Shown here: in pieces, positions 54,301 through 64,000 of the stretch
Layout of the letters: each line of letters opens with the position of its first letter
Numbering within the stretch: the stretch's first letter is position 1
From: Paenibacillus sp. FSL K6-3182
GTDB lineage: Bacteria; Bacillota; Bacilli; Paenibacillales; Paenibacillaceae
Length of the DNA: 64,000 bases
Direction of reading: 5' to 3'
Assembly (NCBI RefSeq): GCF_037976325.1
Contig: NZ_CP150265.1
Coordinates: 5,276,001 to 5,340,000, forward strand
Program-made: the position numbers and the translations under genes
Notes under the pieces: generated by a model
Databases searched by the model: none
What the model saw: the letters and a program-made list of their open reading frames with translations, nothing else
Told to the model about the DNA's origin: nothing

Positions 54301-55545
54301 TTAGTCACTTAATCTGTGCGCTGTTCGGTAGAGAAGCTCTACACCGAGTTCGATATCTTCCGGTGATGAATACTCCTTCGGATTATGACTAATCCCGTCC
54401 TTGCAGCGAACAAATATCATTCCGTAGTTGCAAACATAGGACATCGTTAGCGAATCATGGAACGGGCCGCTCATCAGAATGGGCGGGGCAAGCCCTATTT
54501 TCGCCGCTTCCTCGTGCATAAGCTCTCTAAGCTCAGGCGCGCAGTAACGCGGATCACTCCGTGTATCCTCACGAATTGTGTACGTCAAGCCATGCTCTAA
54601 ACAAACAGCATCCATCCTTGCAAGAAGCTGTTCCTCCAGCCTGTTCCTGCGACTCTGATCAATATCACGGAAATCAACGGTGAAGCTTACTTTCTCTGCA
54701 ATAATGTTGCGCGAGTCCGGAAATACCGACAGCGAACCAACCGTTCCTACAGTCGGTGCGCCAGGTTCAGCGCTAGCTAATTCGTGGAGTGCGATGATAA
54801 CCTTAGCGCTGCCGACCAATGCATCCTGGCGCATAGACATTGGCACGGAACCCGCATGTCCTGCGAAACCAGTCATTTCTACCGTCCACCAGACAGGGCC
54901 GGATATGCCGCTGACGATTCCAATCGGTTCATGGAGCGACTCCAGCACTGGACCTTGTTCAATATGCAGCTCCAGAAAAGCAGCTATTCGCCCTTCATCA
55001 AAAACATAACCTTCAAACGCAGCAGGATCACATCCAAACGCGATCAACGCCTCCCTGCGAGTCACACCATTTTTATCCGTCCGATCAAGCTCCCCCTCCT
55101 CAAGCTTCCCGGTCATTCCTCTTGCGCCAAACAACCCTTTGTTAAACCGGCAGCCTTCTTCATCACAAAAAGCGACAACTTCAATATTTCTAGCTGGTTT
55201 AAAGCCTTTTTCAACCATCGTTTGAACGGCTTCAATTGCCCCTAATACGCCAATCACGCCATCGAATCGCCCGCCGTATGGCTGCGAATCAATATGGGAG
55301 CCAAGCATAAGTACCGGTGCTGCCGAGTCAGCTCCCTCTAGAACACCGATTAAATTGCCGAACGGATCAATCCGCGCCTTCATCCCCGCTTCAAGCATCC
55401 AACTCCACACCAGCTCTACACCTGCCAAATCCTCCTTCGACAGCGCCAGCCTGCAAACGCCTGTATCACCAATTTTGCCAATCTGAGCGAGCTCATCAAT
55501 ACGCCTGTGCAGCCGCTTCCCATTAATGCTGAGTTCTTTCTCCAC
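54301..55545 (-). CDS. M20-family Zn hydrolase, probable beta-ureidopropionase
   Basis: A 414-residue amidase of the hydantoinase/carbamoylase family. Metal ligands are in LGSHIDSQPYGGRFDGVIGV, FCDEEGCRF and LHIEQGPVLE, with a late SGPFHDSLTMS and ISHNPKEYSSPED. Members hydrolyse N-carbamoyl amino acids, ureidoglycolate or allantoate. Position between PreT and an aminotransferase makes N-carbamoyl-beta-alanine the likely substrate. The start is GTG at 55545 after GGAGGCGG. Confidence 0.88.
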   Translation of the reverse strand: MEKELSINGKRLHRRIDELAQIGKIGDTGVCRLALSKEDLAGVELVWSWMLEAGMKARIDPFGNLIGVLEGADSAAPVLMLGSHIDSQPYGGRFDGVIGVLGAIEAVQTMVEKGFKPARNIEVVAFCDEEGCRFNKGLFGARGMTGKLEEGELDRTDKNGVTRREALIAFGCDPAAFEGYVFDEGRIAAFLELHIEQGPVLESLHEPIGIVSGISGPVWWTVEMTGFAGHAGSVPMSMRQDALVGSAKVIIALHELASAEPGAPTVGTVGSLSVFPDSRNIIAEKVSFTVDFRDIDQSRRNRLEEQLLARMDAVCLEHGLTYTIREDTRSDPRYCAPELRELMHEEAAKIGLAPPILMSGPFHDSLTMSYVCNYGMIFVRCKDGISHNPKEYSSPEDIELGVELLYRTAHRLSD

Positions 55546-55562
55546 TCTTTTATCCGCCTCCC

Positions 55563-56924
55563 TCAGACACCGAAAACCTGAAGCAGCGTTTCGGCTATAA
55601 ATACAATCTCATCATCCGTAGTCGACAAAGGCGGGCTCAGCGTCAAAATATTCATAAATCCCGGCACTGTATCTCCATTTTTGCTAATGAGCAGTCCTTT
55701 TTGCTTGCACTCCGCAATAATAGCAGCAACTCTTGCAGCAGATGCTGGCTCCTTTGTTCGTTTATCCTCCACCAGCTCGATACCGATAGCCGAACCAAAA
55801 ATTCGAAGCTCGCCTACGTACTGATGTGATTCAAGCGGCTTGATTCGGCTAAACAGCTCTTTGCCAATATAGGCAGAACGGCTGACTAAATTTTCACGTT
55901 CTATAATTTCTATATTTTTTAGCGCCACCGCGCAGGATACAGGATTGCCTCCGAAGGTATTAACATGACGGAAGTGATTGTCTGCTCCGCTTTCTTTGAA
56001 GCTTTCATACATTTCGGCGGACACTGCCGTTGCAGATAATGGAGAATATGCGCTTGTCAGCCCTTTCGCCATCGTCACTATATCCGGCCTTACCCCAAAG
56101 TTCTGATGCCCAAATTTCTCTCCTGAGCGGCCGAAGCCGCAAATGACCTCATCAACAATGAGCAGGACATCGTGCTTATCGCAGATCTTTCGCAGCCGAG
56201 CTAAATAGGGATCAGGCGGCACAATCATTCCACCTCCGGTAATAACTGGCTCAACGATAATGCCAGCGACCGAATCTGCACCCTCCCATAGGATGGCATC
56301 CTCATAGGCTTGAGCGCATTGCATTTTGCAGGAGCCTTTCGTTTGCCCGAAAGGACAACGATAGCAATAGGGCGGAGGCACATGGGAAAATCCCACACCT
56401 AGCGGCTCGTATTTCAGCTTGCGCTGCGCTTGCCCTGTGGCGCTAAGTGCCCCCATAGAATTGCCGTGATAGGCGCGGTGGCGTGAAATGTATTTGTACT
56501 TAGAGCCCTTCCCGCGTTGATGATGATACTGGCGGCCGATTTTGAAGGCGACTTCATTGGCATCTGAACCTGAGTTGGAGAAAAAAAATCGATAATCGCC
56601 AATGAGCCATTCATTCAGCTTCGCAGCCAGCTCAATTGCCGGAATATGAGATTGAATGAGAGTCGCATAAGCTACTGTCTTCATCTGTTCCGCAGCCGCT
56701 TCAGCGATTTCAACCCGGCCATGACCGACATTGACGCACCACATCCCGGACATGCCGTCGAAATAGCGATTCCCATCCATATCCGTTAGCCAGCTTCCTT
56801 CTCCCGATACGATAACCATTGGATTCTCATTATGAGGAGAAATATGATGCCATAAATAGTTCCGATCCTTCTCTAACAGCGCTGCTTTGTCTTCTTCATT
56901 CATTGCTGCCTCATTCACGCCCAT
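55563..56924 (-). CDS. Class III aminotransferase, probable beta-alanine transaminase
   Basis: A 453-residue PLP enzyme. Motifs: DGMSGMWCVNVGHGRVEIAE, FFSNSGSDANEVAFKIGRQY, HRAYHGNSMGALSATG, LLIVDEVICGFGRSGEKFG, the PLP lysine in TMAKGLTSAYSPLSA, and RHVNTFGGNPVSCAVAL. A cysteine-rich insert (PPYCYRCPFGQTKGSCKMQC) is present, as in several Bacillus homologues. It heads the operon and should convert beta-alanine to malonic semialdehyde. ATG at 56924 is used, ten bases after GGAGG. Confidence 0.9.
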   Translation of the reverse strand: MGVNEAAMNEEDKAALLEKDRNYLWHHISPHNENPMVIVSGEGSWLTDMDGNRYFDGMSGMWCVNVGHGRVEIAEAAAEQMKTVAYATLIQSHIPAIELAAKLNEWLIGDYRFFFSNSGSDANEVAFKIGRQYHHQRGKGSKYKYISRHRAYHGNSMGALSATGQAQRKLKYEPLGVGFSHVPPPYCYRCPFGQTKGSCKMQCAQAYEDAILWEGADSVAGIIVEPVITGGGMIVPPDPYLARLRKICDKHDVLLIVDEVICGFGRSGEKFGHQNFGVRPDIVTMAKGLTSAYSPLSATAVSAEMYESFKESGADNHFRHVNTFGGNPVSCAVALKNIEIIERENLVSRSAYIGKELFSRIKPLESHQYVGELRIFGSAIGIELVEDKRTKEPASAARVAAIIAECKQKGLLISKNGDTVPGFMNILTLSPPLSTTDDEIVFIAETLLQVFGV

Positions 56925-57296
56925 GCCTGCCATTCCTCCTTCGCGGCTGCCGCTTCTATAATAGAATGAACCGTGGATGAGACCATCAACGATCCTTATA
57001 GACTAGCGTATGCGGCTACTTCGCTGCTTCTTCCAAATTGTTTCTAAGATTGCTGCCATGACTCAAAAATAACATCGTAAAGCAAGGCAGGATGCTCGGA
57101 AAAGATACCTATTTTTATGCGGAGTTAATCTTCTAGAAGCTGTTTATGGGGATAAATTCATGTGATCCCTGTTCATTTTCCCTCACATAACCGCTCTGCT
57201 CTTGAATATATTGAGTAACAGACAAGAAATAAGCGATGAGCATGTAAGGCTTTTTTTCATTCTGCAGCGTTAACATAATGGAATGAGGTGAGGGAA
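56925..57296. other. Divergent promoter region between pyrimidine operon and yhbH
   Basis: About 370 bases with no credible gene. The two flanking genes diverge, so both promoters should lie here. No confident sigma-A, sigma-54 or sporulation promoter could be assigned. GAGGTGAGGG before 57297 is the yhbH ribosome binding site. Confidence 0.5.
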
Positions 57297-58451
57297 ATGG
57301 AGTCAGAGCCGCTATTTATTGTTTCAAGGGAAGATTGGTCGCTCCACCGCAAAGGTTATGAGGATCAAGCGCGACATCAGGAGAAGGTGCACGAAGCCAT
57401 TAAGCAAAATCTTCCCGATCTGGTTTCCGATGAAAGCATCGTATTGTCCGATGGCAGGCGAACGATCAAGGTCCCTATTAAAAGTCTCGACGAGTCCCAC
57501 TTTATATACAACTACAACAAGAAGCAGCACGTCGGACAAGGCGATGGCGACTCTCAGGTTGGGGATGTGCTCGGCGTCGATCCACAAGCAGCTAAGGGGC
57601 CCGGCAAGGGTCAGGATGCAGGCGATCAGCCCGGAGAAGACGTTGTTGATACTGAGATAAGTATCGATCAATTGGAGGATATGCTGTTTGAGGAGCTGGA
57701 GCTTCCTAATCTGGAGCAAAAGCAAAAGGATCAGCTGCAAACTACCGAAATCGTTTTTCACGATATTCGGAAAAAAGGCATTATGTCCAATATTGACAAG
57801 AAGCGAACATTAATCGAAAATCTGCGCCGCAACGCCAATGCGGGCAAATCCGGCATTGGCGGCATTTCACCTGACGATCTTCGTTACAAAACATGGAATG
57901 AAGTTATCAAACCCCAATCCAACGCGGTCATTCTTGCCCTCATGGACACATCGGGAAGCATGGGCTCGTTCGAGAAATATTGCGCGCGCAGCTTTTTCTT
58001 CTGGATGACACGCTTCTTACGGCGCAAATATGAGCATGTGGAAATTGTGTTTATCGCGCATCATACGGAAGCAAAGGAAGTTACTGAGGAGGAATTTTTC
58101 AATCGTGGGGAAAGCGGTGGCACCATCTGTTCGTCCGCTTATCAGAAAGCGATCGACATCATCGATAGCCGGTACCCGACTCCCAATTGGAATATATACC
58201 CGTTCCACTTCTCTGATGGCGACAACCTAACTTCAGATAACGAACGCTGTGTGAAGCTAATTGGTCAGCTGATGGAGAGAAGCAATATGTTCGGATACGG
58301 AGAGGTCAATCAATACAATCGAAGCAGTACTCTGATGTCCGCCTACAAACACATCAACCACAAAAAGTTTATGTATTCGGTAATTAAGGAGAAAGGCGAA
58401 GTGTACAAAGCGCTTAAAACCTTTTTCTCCAAGCAAGTGACCGGTGCCTAA
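57297..58451 (+). CDS. yhbH: YhbH/DUF444 sporulation-associated protein
   Basis: A 384-residue soluble protein of the YeaH/YhbH (DUF444) family. The N-terminus has [20 protein letters not shown]; a Gly/Asp/Gln-rich linker follows; the C-terminal half is a von Willebrand A-like domain with the metal site [16 protein letters not shown] and [13 protein letters not shown]. In B. subtilis yhbH is expressed in sporulation and its relatives work with PrkA and SpoVR; neither is in the window. ATG at 57297 is chosen, six bases after GAGGTG. Confidence 0.92.
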   Translation: MESEPLFIVSREDWSLHRKGYEDQARHQEKVHEAIKQNLPDLVSDESIVLSDGRRTIKVPIKSLDESHFIYNYNKKQHVGQGDGDSQVGDVLGVDPQAAKGPGKGQDAGDQPGEDVVDTEISIDQLEDMLFEELELPNLEQKQKDQLQTTEIVFHDIRKKGIMSNIDKKRTLIENLRRNANAGKSGIGGISPDDLRYKTWNEVIKPQSNAVILALMDTSGSMGSFEKYCARSFFFWMTRFLRRKYEHVEIVFIAHHTEAKEVTEEEFFNRGESGGTICSSAYQKAIDIIDSRYPTPNWNIYPFHFSDGDNLTSDNERCVKLIGQLMERSNMFGYGEVNQYNRSSTLMSAYKHINHKKFMYSVIKEKGEVYKALKTFFSKQVTGA

Positions 58452-58462
58452 TAAAACCACAA

Positions 58463-58508
58463 AAAAAAGCCGTCCCGATGGGTTCAACCCATTCTGGACG
58501 GCTTTTTC
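58463..58508. terminator. Bidirectional terminator between yhbH and niaP-like gene
   Basis: AAAAGCCGTCC..ATGGGTT / AACCCAT..GGACGGCTTTTT with a short loop. Confidence 0.9.
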
Positions 58509-58529
58509 GCATTTTGAATAAACATCCCT

Positions 58530-59771
58530 TCAACTTGTAAGAACAGAATCTGAGTCCTCATTATCTGGATCGATCCCTTTCGTTTCTTTGCCAAAGAATA
58601 AAACCGTTAGCGCGCCTATGACAATCGTTACAAAAAAGATCATAAAAATAGATGGTATCGCGACTTGTTTAGCAACAAGCATCCCAACAAGATAGGGCCC
58701 AATGATACCCCCGACCCGGCCGAATGAGGCGGCAAAGCCGACGCCAGTTCCACGAACTGCGGCTGGATACAGCTCCGGCGTATAGGCGTACATCCCTCCC
58801 CACGCTCCAAGATTAAAGAATGAGAGACAAATGCCCGCAGCCAGCAGTACTCCTTCTGTCTCTGCGCTACCGAACCAAAGGGCGCTGCCCGCGGTTAGCA
58901 GCAAATAAACCACTAGCACAAATTTACGCCCAAATTTCTCGATAAAATAAGCAGCAGTAAAATAACCTGGCAGCTGGGCGAGTGTCATAATCAGAACATA
59001 TTGAAAGCTTTTCACCAAATCAAAGCCCTTGAGCACCATGACGGAAGGCAGCCAGAGGAACATGCCGTAATAGGAAAATACGACTGTAAACCATAAGATC
59101 CACAATGTTACTGTCGTTTTACGGTAGCGCAAGGACCATATGGATTTCATTCTGTCGCTTAGACTCAGCTTGCGGCTCTGCTGCGCATTGAAGCTGGGCG
59201 AGTCTTTAATGGCTCTTCTCAAATATAGGGCAAAAAGTGCAGGAACAGCACCGAGCGCAAACGCCATCCTCCATCCGTAATCGGGAATGATGAAGTAGGC
59301 AATCAAAGCCGCAGCAATCCACCCGATCGCCCAGAAGCTCTCCAATAGGACGACTGCCCGGCCCCGCTCCTTGGCAGGCACAGATTCCGATACAAGCGTC
59401 GACGCAACTGGAAGCTCCCCGCCAAGCCCGAATCCGGCTATGAAACGCAGCGCGCATAAGACGATAAAGCTCGTTGCCAGAGCGGACAGACCACTCGCAA
59501 TGGAGAAGATCAGCAGTGTCCAGAGCAGGATCGCCCTGCGTCCGTATCGATCGGCCATCAAACCGGACACAGCGGCTCCAACTGCCATACCGATCGAATT
59601 AATTGCCATCAGTAACCCAACTTGTTGTGAACCTAGCTGCCATTCTACTGCCAAAGCAGCTACGATAAAGGAGATCATTCCGACCTCCATCGCATCAAAA
59701 AGCCAGCTAAGCCCCGCGCTAAACAACAGTTTCCGCTGTTTCGGCTCGCGCAGCAATGTCATTTTACTCAT
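58530..59771 (-). CDS. NiaP-like MFS transporter (niacin uptake candidate)
   Basis: A 413-residue twelve-helix MFS protein that closely resembles B. subtilis NiaP (YceI): RKLLFSAGLSWLFDAMEVGM, INSIGMAVGAAVSGLMADRY, GLGGELPVASTLVSESVPAK, VLLESFWAIGWIAAALIAYF, VFSYYGMFLWLPSVMVLKGF and SFFNLGAWGGMYAYTPELYP. ATG at 59771 (MSKMTLLREP) has AAGGGG seven bases upstream. Uptake of nicotinate or nicotinamide is likely from family, but aromatic-acid transporters share the fold. Confidence 0.85.
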   Translation of the reverse strand: MSKMTLLREPKQRKLLFSAGLSWLFDAMEVGMISFIVAALAVEWQLGSQQVGLLMAINSIGMAVGAAVSGLMADRYGRRAILLWTLLIFSIASGLSALATSFIVLCALRFIAGFGLGGELPVASTLVSESVPAKERGRAVVLLESFWAIGWIAAALIAYFIIPDYGWRMAFALGAVPALFALYLRRAIKDSPSFNAQQSRKLSLSDRMKSIWSLRYRKTTVTLWILWFTVVFSYYGMFLWLPSVMVLKGFDLVKSFQYVLIMTLAQLPGYFTAAYFIEKFGRKFVLVVYLLLTAGSALWFGSAETEGVLLAAGICLSFFNLGAWGGMYAYTPELYPAAVRGTGVGFAASFGRVGGIIGPYLVGMLVAKQVAIPSIFMIFFVTIVIGALTVLFFGKETKGIDPDNEDSDSVLTS

Positions 59772-60071
59772 ATGTAAACCCCTTACCCTATGCTCAAGCT
59801 CTATTTGACTAGGCGGCATTTTCTATTTGTATGGATATCCTACTCTATATTACCACGTTTTCAAAGTTTCCAATGATTGCATTCCTTACTTCTATTGTTG
59901 CCAACTCGGCGGAACTATAGCTCCTCTGTAAACACAAACATGGGCTTAGGTACACTCTTCTTTATTATAATGGAAGTTAAAATAGCTAAACATGCGGCAA
60001 AGTAAGGGATGAGGCAGAATTTTAAAGGTTTATGCATTGCTATTTCAATGTAAAATGGTTAAGTATAACAA

Positions 60072-60102
60072 AAAAACCTCAACCCCTGTAATGAGGTTAA
60101 GG
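60072..60102 (-). terminator. Terminator after pdaA
   Basis: AACCTCA (60075-60081) and TGAGGTT (60092-60098); on the minus strand the hairpin is followed by TTTTTTTG. The remaining stretch back to 59772 shows no gene. Confidence 0.8.
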
Positions 60103-60119
60103 CTTTTGCAAACAATTTA

Positions 60120-60905
60120 CTAGATATTTAAATCAATGCCCATCTGATCTAAGCTTTTGAACAGATATCCTTGCCGGCGAGCCTCGTCTATAATTCTGCC
60201 GAGCGCCTCGGTGTTGTCTTTGGAAACAGAATGCAGCAGGATGATCGCTCCGGGATGGAGCTGCTTAACAACCTCGTTATACGCATATTGTGATCCTCTT
60301 TGCGCATTCACATCCCAGTCCTTGTACGCCACTGACCAAAATACATTCGTATAGCCGAATTGTTTGCTAGCGGCAAGCATCCGTTCGCTGAATATGCCTC
60401 TTGGTGGCCTCAGATACTTCATTTCCTTCTGGCCTGTCAGCGTTTCTACATGCTCCTTGACCTTATCGAGCTCCGTTTTGATGCTTGATTCTGAGAGGGT
60501 CGACATATCCGGGTGACTCCAAGAATGGTTGCCTACAATATGCCCCTCCAGCACCATCCGCTTTAAAAGTTCCGGCTGATCTTTGACATAATGTCCCGTT
60601 ACAAAAAAGACCGCTGGTACTTGTTTATCTTTTAATACATCAAGAATACGCGGTGTATAGCCATTCTCGTAGCCGTTATCGAAAGTAAGATATAGCTCCT
60701 TTTGCGTTGTATCCCCTAGGAACAAAGCCCCATGCTTCGTTACGATTTCTTTAAAGCCCTCCTCATCGATCGAAGGCAGACGCCCCTCCACGCTTTTCTT
60801 AAACCCGAAGTGGAATACCCCTGGCTGCCCATATGCAGCTGCTGGACTTATTAAGCCCCATAAGATCGCAATAAGCATGACAGCGACTCTAACCCTTTGC
60901 TTCAA
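60120..60905 (-). CDS. pdaA: Polysaccharide deacetylase PdaA (spore cortex delta-lactam synthesis)
   Basis: A 261-residue exported NodB-family deacetylase. The start is TTG at 60905, eight bases after AAGGAGG, giving a signal peptide (MKQRVRVAVMLIAILWGLIS, then PAAAYG). Catalytic motifs: LTFDNGYENGYTPRILD, HSWSHPD, LRPPRGIFSERML and GAIILLHSVSKDN. The text closely follows PdaA of B. subtilis, which removes acetyl groups from N-acetylmuramic acid so that muramic delta-lactam can form in the cortex. Confidence 0.93.
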   Translation of the reverse strand: MKQRVRVAVMLIAILWGLISPAAAYGQPGVFHFGFKKSVEGRLPSIDEEGFKEIVTKHGALFLGDTTQKELYLTFDNGYENGYTPRILDVLKDKQVPAVFFVTGHYVKDQPELLKRMVLEGHIVGNHSWSHPDMSTLSESSIKTELDKVKEHVETLTGQKEMKYLRPPRGIFSERMLAASKQFGYTNVFWSVAYKDWDVNAQRGSQYAYNEVVKQLHPGAIILLHSVSKDNTEALGRIIDEARRQGYLFKSLDQMGIDLNI

Positions 60906-60977
60906 CAGTAAAGCCTCCTTATTCAATGAAGTGATTGCACTTCATCCGCATATTGCGTTTATATTTCCCCATAAACG

Positions 60978-61032
60978 CATAAAAAAACCGCTATTCCCAT
61001 AAGTCCTGTAGACTTTGAAAATAGCGGTTTAT
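60978..61032 (-). terminator. Terminator of the rRNA-tRNA operon
   Basis: AAACCGCTATT / AATAGCGGTTT arms; on the minus strand followed by TTTTTTTATGC. It lies just past tRNA-Pro. Confidence 0.85.
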
Positions 61033-61056
61033 GTTGTCAATCATTCTGTTAAAAGA

Positions 61057-61133
61057 TGGTCGGGACGACACGATTTGAACATGCGACCCCCTGGTCCCAA
61101 ACCAGGTGCTCTACCAAGCTGAGCTACGTCCCG
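61057..61133 (-). tRNA. tRNA-Pro (TGG)
   Basis: Seven-bp acceptor CGGGACG/CGTCCCG, CCTGG-TTTGGGA-CCAGG anticodon arm with anticodon TGG, TTCAAAT loop and encoded CCA. Confidence 0.95.
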
Positions 61134-61141
61134 AGAAAAGA

Positions 61142-61217
<76 letters not shown>

Positions 61218-61291
61218 ACATCGATTATGTCCACCAATGCTGGTGGTTTTTGATGCTTGCTTGGCATAACCAAGAGGCATCTTAAAAAAAA

Positions 61292-61367
<76 letters not shown>

Positions 61368-61442
61368 GTAACGGTTATGTCTACCTTTGCAGGTAGTTTT
61401 GATGCTTGCCTGGCAACAACCAAGGAGCATCGAAAGAAAAAA

Positions 61443-61518
<76 letters not shown>

Positions 61519-61550
61519 ATATGGATTTTTTTCACCGTTTAAAGGTGTTT

Positions 61551-61627
<77 letters not shown>

Positions 61628-61647
61628 TCATTTTGAAAGAAAAAATA

Positions 61648-61722
61648 TGGTGACCCGTAGGGGACTCGAACCCCTGTTACCTCCGTGAAAGGGAGGTGTC
61701 TTAACCACTTGACCAACGGGCC
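61648..61722 (-). tRNA. tRNA-Glu (TTC)
   Basis: GGCCCGT/ACGGGTC acceptor, CTCCCTTTCACGGAG anticodon arm (TTC), encoded CCA. Confidence 0.95.
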
Positions 61723-61731
61723 TAGAAAAAT

Positions 61732-61824
61732 TGGAACGGAGAGAGAGGGATTCGAACCCTCGCACCACTTACGCAGTCTAACCCCTTAGCAGAGGGTCCC
61801 CTTGAGCCACTTGGGTATCTCTCC
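61732..61824 (-). tRNA. tRNA-Ser (GCT)
   Basis: A 93-nt class II tRNA with long variable arm; GGAGAGA acceptor, CTCTGCTAAGG anticodon region (GCT), encoded CCA. Confidence 0.95.
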
Positions 61825-61829
61825 AAACT

Positions 61830-61905
61830 TGGCTCCCCGAACAGGACTCGAACCTGTGACAACTCGATTAACAGTCGAGTGCTCTACCAACTGAGCTATC
61901 AGGGA
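61830..61905 (-). tRNA. tRNA-Asn (GTT)
   Basis: TCCCTGA/TCGGGGA acceptor, CTCGACTGTTAATCGAG anticodon arm (GTT), encoded CCA. Confidence 0.95.
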
Positions 61906-61910
61906 AAATA

Positions 61911-61987
<77 letters not shown>

Positions 61988-62132
61988 TAAGCATAAACAT
62001 AAATCTTATGTAAGATCATTTGTTTATAATCAGGTAATCAAGTTGCGCCCTGAAAACTGGATACGAAAGATTAGGCTTGCTGAAGCCTTTATGCTGCTGT
62101 CTACCGGATGTATGGGTCGCAGTAAACGTGTT

Positions 62133-64000
<1,868 letters not shown>

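Noticed and set aside
57240..57280. Sigma-G promoter (GCATG ... CATAATG) before yhbH
   Set aside because: The spacer between the two words is 29 bases, far from the roughly 18 expected.
60978..61056. 5S rRNA downstream of the tRNA cluster
   Set aside because: The sequence is a simple terminator hairpin plus short flanks; length and motifs do not fit 5S.

Overview
The window looks like chromosome from an endospore-forming, low-to-mid GC Gram-positive bacterium, most likely Paenibacillus or a close relative. The grounds are strong AGGAGG ribosome binding sites, frequent GTG/TTG starts, a sufCDSUB operon, yfkAB, yunC and yhbH homologues, a PdaA-type cortex deacetylase, spore-appendage (Ena) pilins and a BclA-like collagen protein. 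No phage, transposase or CRISPR array was seen.

Layout. 1-4815 (-): 5' part of a giant gene, open through the left edge, built from about 139 ten-residue repeats in perfect register. 4975-7049 (-): two FecCD-type siderophore permeases behind a Fur-like operator. 7236-13384 (-): thiamine operon thiC-thiF-thiE/thiS-thiG-thiO with a sigma-A promoter, TPP riboswitch and terminator. 13421-19748 (-): glycosyltransferase, AI-2E family transporter, YfkAB radical SAM protein, HD-GYP protein, 5'-nucleotidase. 19791-23248: molybdopterin genes (moaA and a truncated molybdopterin-domain protein on -, a MoaD-MoaE fusion and a MoeB-like protein on +). 23341-25460 (+): second HD-GYP protein and a lipoprotein. 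25568-30740 (-): SUF iron-sulfur assembly operon. 31023-34428: DUF1802, mtnK-mtnA methionine salvage, YunC.

34635-39406 is more AT-rich and carries spore-surface candidates: two Ena-type pilins, an Arg/Pro/Cys-rich possible third Ena-type subunit, a collagen-like protein with a BclA-like C-terminal domain, and unknown small genes. 39467-48264 holds a PAS-GGDEF-EAL protein, DUF423, a small membrane protein, sbcDC and an MFS transporter. 48333-56924 (-) encodes a nearly complete reductive pyrimidine degradation route: PreT/PreA reduce the base, dihydropyrimidinase opens the ring, an M20 amidohydrolase releases beta-alanine, a class III aminotransferase gives malonic semialdehyde, and MmsA yields acetyl-CoA. 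57297-60905 has YhbH, a NiaP-like transporter and PdaA. 61057-64000 (-) is the end of an rRNA operon: partial 23S rRNA, then Ile, Asn, Ser, Glu, fMet, three Thr and Pro tRNAs, with no 5S gene in between.

Themes: ubiquitin-like sulfur carriers occur only as fusions (ThiE-ThiS, MoaD-MoaE), each near an E1-like enzyme that shares the same C-terminal extension; three candidate c-di-GMP turnover proteins lie within 25 kb; and a candidate endospore-appendage locus sits beside a collagen-like fibre gene. Identifications are by reading motifs and family resemblance; no searches were run.
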